From Ariolimax columbianus (lineage: Eukaryota > Mollusca > Gastropoda > Stylommatophora > Arionidae): 64,000 nucleotides of DNA. A program made the translations under genes and the position numbers. A model generated the notes under the pieces. That model was not told the origin of the DNA. It worked only from the letters and a program-made list of their open reading frames with translations, and did not search any database. The stretch covers positions 32,920,386 through 32,984,385 of the forward strand of contig JAVGWX010000011.1 in NCBI GenBank assembly GCA_036924085.1, in the 5' to 3' direction. Positions 56,045-64,000 of the stretch are shown piece by piece; within the stretch, counting starts at the first letter, position 1; every line of letters begins with the position of its first letter.

Positions 56045-57402
56045 TCTTGACCCACAGAGGAGGGCTGTGGATGATAATGTCCAAGTTTGGCTGCTACAAC
56101 AAATTCATAACCATGGTGAAACAGCTACACGAAGGTATGTGTGCTCGTGTACTGGACAGCGGTGCAATCTCTAAAACGTTTCTAGTATCAAACGGAGTAA
56201 AACAAGGATGTGTACTCGCCCCGACTTTGTTCAGCATGATGTTCGCGTCCACGATGACAGACGCCTTCAGATCACTGGAGCTTTGAATACCCATAAAGTA
56301 CCGCACAGATGGCAAGTTACTCAATCCCAGAAGAATGAAGGCCAAAACCAAAGTAGCTGGCGACATAATCAGGGAACTTGTATTTGCTGATGACTGCGCT
56401 CTAATGAGCAACTCAGAACTGAACATGCAGGTTGGAATGGACCAGTTCTCTGCCGCATGCGAAAATTTTGGCCTGACCATAAATGCCAAAAAAACAGAGG
56501 TCATGTACCAACCAGCACCAGGCATGCCGTACACAAAACCAGAGACTACAATCAGAGGGCAGACTCTGAATGCCGTAGACAAATTCACATATCTGGGCAG
56601 CACGCTGTTGAGATCTGTCACCCTAGACGATGAGGTGGCAAGCAGAATAGCAAAAGCCAGCACAGCCTTTGGTAGAATGCGCTCGATGGTCTGGGCACGT
56701 CGTGGCATCAGCATCAATACCAAACTCAAAGTCTACCGTGCAACCATCATTCCAACCCTACTATACGCTTGCGAAAGCTGGACTGTATACTCTGGACATG
56801 CAAGGAGGTTAAACCACTTCCACACAGGTTGCCTGAGGCGAATATTCCACATCCGATGGCAAGATCGTGTCACTGACATTGAGGTTCTCTCGAGGACTAA
56901 CATGCCCAGCATCCATGCACTGCTAGAAAAAGCACGACTAGGATGGGCCGGACACCTCGTCCCGTATGTCAGACGAGCGGCTCCCAAAGAAGCTTCTCTA
57001 TGGCAAGCTGAGAGAGGGATGGTGCGAGAGAGGGCGCCCAAAGAAACGTTTTAAAGATGGTCTGAAGGACTCACTGAAAAGTTGCCAGATAGACATCGAC
57101 ACCTGGGAATGTCTTGCGCAAAACATCTGACTGGAGAAGCGCAGTCAAATCGGGTGTAGCTACCGGCGAAGACGACCGAGTTGTGAAAGCCCAGAGCAGA
57201 CGTGAGACCTAGAAATCCCGAACAGCGGGAACACCATCACCTTCTACAAACCTCGTGTGCCCGATATGTAGCAGATGTTTTCGTGCCCGTATTGGCCTGT
57301 TTAGCCACATGTGCACCCACACCCAACAGGGAAATCTGTGACAACGATGATGTCGGCGGTCCTCATCGACAATGATGGACAGCTATTATTATTATTATTA
57401 TA
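56045..57402 (+). pseudogene. LINE-E (RTE-like), RT palm to 3' tail
   Basis: It is 5'-truncated in the RT. Frame 56032-56286 carries RGGLWMIMSKFGCYNKF and NGVKQGCVLAPTLFSMMF. Frame 56335-57054 carries LVFADDCALM with intact FADD, FTYLGSTLLRSVTLDDEV, TLLYACESWTVYSGHARRLN and RLGWAGHLVPYVRRAAPKEA. The last coding region (57240-57340) reads PICSRCFRARIGLFSHMCTH-like text in broken frames, a C2H2-type ending known from some RTE-like elements. The tail is a TTA microsatellite at about 57383-57402. Two frameshifts and the missing 5' part make it inactive. Confidence 0.8.
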
Positions 57403-57602
57403 CCAAGTATTATCACTTATCAGCTGTTTAACCTTAAACTCTGCCTTTCCAGTGCACCACTATTTGCATTCCCTACCGAGGGTGATGATGACTATCATAT
57501 TATCATTAGCATAGATTCATTCATCCCCTTAACCTTACACAGAGGGAAATGAGAAAAATATCATTCAAATTATGAGTCAGTTCACAGGTATGATCATTAC
57601 AA

Positions 57603-59835
57603 AATAAACTTGGAATTAATAGTGATTGGAAACATTTGACCCTAATAGACTTCATTCTAACACAATTATGGTGGAGATCAGGCATATCTCTAGGAACAAC
57701 ACAGATGCTGACTTATTAAGATATACTGAAAAAAAACTGTTTAAAATCACAAGGCACAATACCTTATGACATCAACTCTGGACCACAAGAATACAGCATG
57801 GAAGTAACAAATTAATTTGAAGTGCTTAGTCCAGTGCAAGAAGACTTGACTCTTGATGCAGTGCAGGAAGACTTGACTCTTGATGAACTGGCCACACAGG
57901 CAACAGATGTTTCATTCCGTCTACAAATGGCAAGATACAGAGGAAATTTAACAAAATTCAAGAATTATATGACACAAAAAAAACTTTGAGATTCATAGAA
58001 GAAATGTACAATTTTTTTAATCTAGGACAGAATGTACAAGTACTAAATACAATAACAACACAAGAGAAATCAGAAGAGAGATTAGAAAGGACAAGAAAAA
58101 ACACATAATGGACATCATATGATAGAAGAAGAGTTACAAAGACAAAGGAAGGAAGGAGATGTATTAAAAATAAGTTAGAAGACTAACTGGCAGTTTAAAT
58201 CGTCATTGCACACAATTAAGGATGAAGATGGTAACACACTGACAGAGAGCAAGGGTATACTGCAAAGATGGAAGGAATACTGCAGAGAAATGTGAGTCTA
58301 AGAACAAGGAAAAAGAGCCAGAACCTAAGATAGAAGTCTGCTCAGAAATCAATGATTTGAAAGGAAAATCACCAGGATGCAATGATATACTGACTGAATT
58401 CATACTAGCAGATGGGGAAGCTAATGTCAGCATTTACCATTCACTATGCTAAAAGATTTTTAAAAGTGCCACGTTGCCCAAAGCACGGTAAAGACCTGTT
58501 TATATACCACTCCTTAAAAAGGACTACCCAAATTGAAATCATCCTAACAAAATCCTACTATGGATCATTATGAAGAGCACACAAAGAAAACTAAATGAGG
58601 AAGTATATAAAGCATAGCTAGGTTTCAGACATGGCAGGGGCACAAGGGATCACATCCTTAACAAGAGTAATATCATGTTAAAATGCAAAGACTACAATAT
58701 AGACCTATAGACTCTTGCTTCATAGATTACACCAAGGCTTTTGACTGCAACACCAAATCCTGTTGAACATCATGAAGGACAAGGGGTTCCCAATGCACCT
58801 TATTTATCTAATCGTAACACTATGTCAGAATAGCTGGAAAAACATCAAACCAGTTTGAAGTGCGAAAGGGAGTAAAACGAAGATGCATACTTTCCTTTTA
58901 TCTATTCAATAACTATGCAGAAACCATAATGAGAAATGCCAAAAGCAACCAAAATTATGAACAGTTTAGACCCTCTTACTATTGGTGGTCTCAGAGTGGA
59001 TCCCAGGACCCCTTACTGAGAGGAAAGAATAGGCCCACCTCACCTTCATGCATGTCATAAAAGTTTACTAAAGAGAGTTGTGCTAGCAACCTCAACATTT
59101 AAAAGAAATTACTGTAGAAACCACCACTGCAAATGCATGCAAAATGCTTTAGTGCAGTATTTCTAAAGGGGCGACCCTATACTTAAAAAATGGACCAGAA
59201 GACAATCTGTGGAAACAAAATACCAGAGCTGAAAAATGCAGATGACACAAAGTGCAGATGACTAGAGTGGAAGAACATAGTGAAGAACAAAATCTCTACC
59301 TGAACATCAGTAAAAGCAAGAAAATGACCACCAACAATGCAAAAATAAGATCTAAAGTTACTCAAGAAAAGGAAGACATAGAAAATATTACAAACTTTGA
59401 ATGTATCAGCTCTATTATAAGCAACAAAGGAGACTGTCAAAAATAAATTAAGAGAAGAATAGCCACTGCAATGCAGGGATTAAATAAATTGAGAAATGTA
59501 TGGCAGAACATTAACAAAACAACACAAATGCTGAAGACATGCATCTTCCAGGTGACAATGTATGGATGTAAAACATCAGATGTCACAACAGTCTGGGAAA
59601 AAAACTACACTGGAGTGTATGGTCCCTACAAAATGAAGCAGAGCAAGTCCAAGGAGAAGATGGACACACAACGTCAAAGTTGTTCTGAATATGACAGTGG
59701 CGGAAGCTGCAGATCTGACCAAAGATTGAGAGTTTTACAGGAGCACTGTGATCAGAGCAACATTCTGCAAAGGACATGCTGCATTATGGAGAGGATGTAT
59801 GAACAATTAATGTTTAAGAGTGTATTGAAGTAATT
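57603..59835 (+). pseudogene. LINE-I, old endonuclease-RT remnant
   Basis: A very decayed plus-strand LINE. The linker has EVCSEINDLKGKSPGCNDI (about 58340). The fingers have TQRKLNEEVYKA and LGFRHGRGTRDHILN (58575-58670). The palm has CFIDYTKAFD-like text across stops and EVRKGVKRRCILSF (58857-58900). The thumb and C-terminus have NITNFECISSI (59252-59446) and QVTMYGCKTSDVTTV (59471-59833). It is probably the same family as the C-terminal fragments at 10365-11165. Confidence 0.6.
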
Positions 59836-60550
59836 TAACCAAGAATTCTCCATTTGTTTTACATCTGAAAAATATATATTAAGATTAGCAAGTGTTCTGC
59901 TAAGCTTAAGACTAATAATAAAATAAACTTGAAATAATATCAGTTGTAAACATTAAGTTTTTAAAAGTAGAACTATGCACCAGAGGATGTGAAAAGGTAA
60001 AAGTATTTCCATAACAAACACTGCTGTAGAAGATGAAGTGTTCCAAATTTCTTTGTACTAGACCATAGCTTGATTGTGAGGTGGGTTGGCATCATTTTCC
60101 TTTCTAGCTAATTGTTTGACTGATTGCTGGTTTTTTTTCTCATTTATTTGTAGATGTAGTGGGTCTCAATTTTCTGTATTGTTAACTGTTCTTGTATCAC
60201 ATGTTTTATGACTATTGTGACATTTTTAAATTGTAATATTATTCAGAGTGAAGATGATAGTAACTATATGTAGAAACTATGTGTTGCTACAAGAGGCATT
60301 AGTTTTTGGACATTTATCTTCTGCCATTATCTTATATGGTGTTTCCTTGTTCGCTTTAGGTTATTGCTTTATCTATGATCTTTTTTAGGTTTGTCTCATT
60401 TAGTTTCTAGTCACCATACATAGTCTTACAAACGTGTTTCAATATTTCCTCAAAACATGTCTTTTGTATTAACATATTTAATTAAATTGTGATATTTTTT
60501 ATAAACATATTTTCTGTAACTAATTACAAAACTATTATTTTTCTCCTTAG
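59836..60550. other. Tmtc3 intron end, nothing recognised
   Basis: AT-rich intron ending in the TTCTCCTTAG acceptor of the last exon. No gene is seen. Confidence 0.5.
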
Positions 60551-60664
60551 ATACGCAAACGTATGGCAGTAGAAAAACTTGGTAAAATTCCTGAAGGTCA
60601 GTCAGAAACAGCCTCAAAGGAGCAACATGAGGAAAGCACTATGAATAAGGACATAAATAGATAG
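60551..60664 (+). CDS. Tmtc3: Tmtc3-like exon h (C-terminus and stop)
   Basis: The terminal exon after CTTAG encodes IRKRMAVEKLGKIPEGQSET and ASKEQHEESTMNKDINR, then TAG. The tail is short, hydrophilic and poorly conserved in the family. It has no ER-retention signal I recognise. The predicted visible protein is about 280 residues, all TPR region plus this tail. The start is fixed by the in-frame join from IVE of exon g. Confidence 0.85.
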   Translation: MRKRMAVEKLGKIPEGQSETASKEQHEESTMNKDINR

Positions 60665-61257
60665 CTTTTGTCCTGTACGCATTAAAAACACAATTTTGTT
60701 CTATACTCATTAACTGTCCCTTTTGAATGCTCTGATTTGTACTCCTTTTTGTCTGAATGATATATGTGATATCCATAAATGTGACTAGCATTGAGTCATC
60801 AACTAAATCATTCAAACATTTCAGCTCCATCTGGAGCATAGGTCTTCAATAAATAATTGACCTAACTATACTTGTTGAAGCTTTTGTTGTTTATAGATCT
60901 GCAGGATGAGGTGCTCAACACCAGTTGTCTCTTAAGACATGCCTGGCAAGTTACTTAACTTTGCTACCTTTTCAAACTGCAGTAATACATGGGTGATACC
61001 AGCATAGGGTATTACTATTTATCACACCATAGAAAAGTATGGACAAATATTAGATTTCACAAGCAAAGGATTTACTTCATCTTGTATTATACACATCCCT
61101 GAAAATGAGTGTCTACAAATGTTTTTAAAATGTGATATAGTTGATTTACATCATGTTTTAATCTAGCTTTTTAGACCACATATCATTATATACAAGTTTT
61201 GTTTATTTACTCTATGTGTTGTAGTATTTCAGTTCCCATTTTTCCTTTTGTAATAAA
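60665..61257 (+). terminator. Tmtc3: Tmtc3 3' UTR with two poly(A) signals
   Basis: AATAAA hexamers lie at 60848-60853 and 61252-61257 in AT-rich sequence after the stop codon. Either could define the transcript end. No ORF or element lies between the stop codon and them. Confidence 0.6.
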
Positions 61258-61665
61258 TCATTAAAAACATAGCAGATGACTGCACTACAAATTCACAGTT
61301 AAATAGTCATTTCAGTTATCCCCTTTTATAACAGACTTTCAGTTCTTGTTTTCTCTGCGCTCTATATGACAAATGTACAAAATATAATTTTGTATTTGAC
61401 AGAAGTTCCTTGTTAAATGGTAAAGTGAATCTGTTGTAAATAGCTTATGAACATAAGAGATTAGAAATGAGTTTTTCAGTGAAATTGATGATTTGTTGCT
61501 TGTTTGATTCAATTATTACAGGAAGCTAATAATGTTGTTAAAGCCTATTAGAGTAGATTTCTTTCATATTCTCAGTAATCATCATTGTATACCATTTTTT
61601 CACTCTGATATGACCATGACGTCACCACTGTAGTATGCTACATTTCAAGAACTTTGAATCAAAAC

Positions 61666-64000
61666 ATCCCTAACACATCACCTGCATGAAGGTAAGATTG
61701 ACGTGGCATGTATCCAGGAAACGCACCTCAACAATAATCATAAATTCTCAATCAGAGGATACCAGACCTTCCGTCTAGATAGAGAAGGCCACAAAGGAGG
61801 GGTCCTGATACTGACCAGAAACTGCATACCGAGTAGCGCGGTATCTGTCAATCACACCGGACAAGCAGAAATTGTAGGAGTTGACATAATGGCTCAAGAG
61901 ACAAAGCTCCGCATTTTCAATCTGTACGGACCACCAAATAGAGACCTATCGCTCTCGAGTATGGAGGTCAGAGACTCCAACTGCATAGTAGTTGGAGATT
62001 TCAACAGCCACTCGGAGAGATGGGGATACTCTGACACAGACAGCAGAGGTGACGAAGTGGAAGACTGGGAGATAGATGCAAATCTCTCCCTAATCAATAG
62101 GCCGGAGGATAGCCCTAGCTTCTATTCAAGAACATGGCAAACCACCTCGACTCCAGATTTGGCCTTCTCCACACAGGACATACACCATAAAATAGACCGC
62201 CAGGTGCTAAACCAACTGGCAGGTAGCGACCACAGGCCGATCAGGCTAACCATTGACATGGAAGTAGGCCCACAGGAAACAAAACCGCTCCCACGTTGGA
62301 ACTACAAACGAGCCGACTGGGACAGATTTGCAATCCTGACAGATGGGCTGTGTGAAACCATCAACACACGAAACACCAAAATGAAGCCCATGGTAGAGAG
62401 CCTAAGCAAGGCAATAATGCAAGCCGCCACTGAAACCATCCCAAGAGGAGCTAGGAAAAACTATAAGCCCTACTGGAATGATGAGTTGCAGAAAGTGGAA
62501 GATGCAGTAACAAATGCTAGGAACATGGCAGAGCGAGAAAAATCCATGGAGGCAAACATCGCCCTCAAAGCCGCCGCGGCGAAGTACAAACACACTCTCA
62601 AGCAAACAGCAAGAGAAAGCTGGAAAAATAAAACGGAAAGTCTAAACCTGGACAAAGACGAGAACAAGCTATGGAAGCTAGTCAGAGCCATGAACGACGA
62701 AACCCCATCAAATAAACAAATTACTATCAAGCAGGGTGAGAACTTGATCACAGGTAAGAAAGCCGCAAACGCCTTTGTCGATCACTATGCCAGAGCAAAC
62801 CACATCGAGGTCCCTGCAGATAAGCATACAGACATTAGCGAAGAGCTAAAGGGACACGAAAACATGAGTACGGCACCTGAAGAGCACATGATGGCCAAAC
62901 TAACAATGCGCGAAATGGAAGAGGCTATGAGAACACTAAAGAAAAGGAAATCTCCCGGAAAAGACGGGATAACAAATGAAATGCTGATGGGGCTGGGCCA
63001 AACAGCGAAGAGGAAACTGCTATCGGTCCTGAACCAAAGCTGGAAAAGGGGAATTGTACCACAGGCATGGAAAGACGCAATACTGGTACCAGTACCAAAA
63101 ACAGGAAAGGACAAAACAGATCCAAATGGATACAGGCCCATAAGCCTACTGAGCTGTGTCGGCAAGCTGATGGAACGGATGATAAACACCAGACTGATGT
63201 GGCATCTGGAAGAAAAACGAATATTAATTCCACAGCAAGCCGGCTTTAGACAGCACAGATCCACTGAGGACCAGGTCATCCTCATAGCCCAGGAGATAGA
63301 AGATGCCTACCAGGCACAGAAACACACAGTAGCTGTTTGGGTGGATCTGGAAAAGGCATTTGACAAAGTCTGGAAAGATGGACTTAGAGTCAAGCTAAGA
63401 AGAAGTGATGTTTGTGGGAAGATGTACAAGTGGATAAACCACTACCTCAAACAAAGAACGGCCAGAGTCCAAGTACAAGGGCAGATGAGCAAAAAGGTGA
63501 CACTCGAGCAGGGAGTACCCCAAGGGGGAGTACTGTCACCCACACTCTTCCTGGTATATATAAACGATATTACAGAGAATATACCAAGAAGAGTCCATAG
63601 CTCAATGTTTGCAGACGATCTGGCTATGTGGACCTCTGAAAAGAATCTCACCATAGCAAGAAATCGGATGCAGACGGCCCTAACATCGCTGGAAGAGTGG
63701 GCGAACTCATGGCTTGTCAAAATAAACCAGGAGAAAACCACATGCACAATATTCTCGCTTTCATTAAAACCCCAAAGTACCAAATTAAGTCTAAATGGCA
63801 AATTCCTGCAGCCAAACGACAACCCAACCTATCTGGGAGTCACATTTGATCGGCGCATGACATGGAAAAGTCAGATTGAGAGAAACCGAATGAAAGCCAG
63901 AGAAAGAATGGCAATCATGAGGAAACTTGCTGGCACTAGCTGGGGAGCAGACGAAGGCATACTAAAGAAACTGTACACTGGAAGAGTGAGATAAGTTCTC
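61666..64000 (+). mobile_element. LINE-A copy 5, 5'-truncated, runs off the window
   Basis: It begins at about LTHHLHEGKID of the endonuclease, so the rRNA leader and the first hundred or so residues are absent. The sequence is nearly identical to copy 1. The 3' part lies beyond the window. No second target duplication can be checked. Confidence 0.85.
61703..63994 (+). CDS. LINE-A copy 5 endonuclease-RT ORF (truncated)
   Basis: A 763-codon open frame from an internal ATG (MACIQETHLN), which replaces the valine found in copy 1. It has VVGDFNSH, GSDHRPI, RKSPGKDGI, DLEKAFDKVW, GVPQGGVLSP and SSMFADDLAMW intact. The frame ends at TAA (63992-63994), where copy 1 has CCA in GRVRPVLEYG: two adjacent changes, or a sequencing or assembly error near the window edge. 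Without the endonuclease N-terminal asparagine block it should not be fully active. The few differences from copy 1 point to recent activity. Confidence 0.85.
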   Translation: MACIQETHLNNNHKFSIRGYQTFRLDREGHKGGVLILTRNCIPSSAVSVNHTGQAEIVGVDIMAQETKLRIFNLYGPPNRDLSLSSMEVRDSNCIVVGDFNSHSERWGYSDTDSRGDEVEDWEIDANLSLINRPEDSPSFYSRTWQTTSTPDLAFSTQDIHHKIDRQVLNQLAGSDHRPIRLTIDMEVGPQETKPLPRWNYKRADWDRFAILTDGLCETINTRNTKMKPMVESLSKAIMQAATETIPRGARKNYKPYWNDELQKVEDAVTNARNMAEREKSMEANIALKAAAAKYKHTLKQTARESWKNKTESLNLDKDENKLWKLVRAMNDETPSNKQITIKQGENLITGKKAANAFVDHYARANHIEVPADKHTDISEELKGHENMSTAPEEHMMAKLTMREMEEAMRTLKKRKSPGKDGITNEMLMGLGQTAKRKLLSVLNQSWKRGIVPQAWKDAILVPVPKTGKDKTDPNGYRPISLLSCVGKLMERMINTRLMWHLEEKRILIPQQAGFRQHRSTEDQVILIAQEIEDAYQAQKHTVAVWVDLEKAFDKVWKDGLRVKLRRSDVCGKMYKWINHYLKQRTARVQVQGQMSKKVTLEQGVPQGGVLSPTLFLVYINDITENIPRRVHSSMFADDLAMWTSEKNLTIARNRMQTALTSLEEWANSWLVKINQEKTTCTIFSLSLKPQSTKLSLNGKFLQPNDNPTYLGVTFDRRMTWKSQIERNRMKARERMAIMRKLAGTSWGADEGILKKLYTGRVR

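Overview
The window is nuclear DNA from a eukaryote, most likely an arthropod and probably an insect. The evidence is spliced protein-coding exons with GT/AG borders, many LINE retrotransposons, and 18S rRNA-like sequence whose V4 region looks hexapod. Finer placement (possibly a cockroach, termite or orthopteran-like insect) is a guess. No prokaryotic gene organisation is present.

The only host gene I can support is the 3' half of a Tmtc3-type gene (ER protein O-mannosyltransferase with TPR repeats) on the + strand. Eight exons (11339-11411, 21735-21821, 26630-26703, 44607-44727, 47378-47482, 49444-49527, 49709-49894, 60551-60664) join in frame and end at a stop codon followed by two AATAAA signals. 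The membrane-domain exons lie upstream of the window.

Almost everything else is transposable elements, often nested. I use local family labels. LINE-A encodes endonuclease, RT, RNase H and a CCHC motif and has a (GAA)n tail. Its copies are at 27058-34441 (-, full length), 37152-39663 (+), 47980-49021 (+), 50472-52035 (-) and 61666 to the window end (+). LINE-B encodes endonuclease and RT and has a (TAAG)n tail; copies at 3775-6432, 36574-41732 and 52277-55457. LINE-C, D, E, F, G, H, I, J and K are older and broken. A 0.7-kb non-coding repeat X occurs twice, and there are one SINE, a repeat R and a solo-LTR candidate. Two nests can be read out layer by layer: F > K > (X, R, B) at 0.9-8.0 kb, and C > (B > A, X) at 35.4-43.6 kb.

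The standout is LINE-A at 27058-34441. One exact 11-bp target-site duplication (ACTGACAGTTT) encloses both the 1302-codon ORF and a 3.4-kb 5' leader. In element orientation the leader runs 5' external transcribed spacer, first 1240 nt of 18S rRNA, tandem chimeric 28S/18S monomers, 3' end of 28S rRNA, then the ORF. A second, ORF-less element at 17633-21177 has the same leader, the same 5' terminal nucleotide, a LINE-A-like 3' terminus and its own 10-bp duplication. Between the two copies the 18S part is about 99% identical by eye and the spacer less so. The 28S/monomer part is much more diverged. That pattern suggests the rRNA head was taken more than once from active rDNA, for example by template switching. 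I regard this rRNA-headed LINE and its short derivative as the candidate new system of the window.
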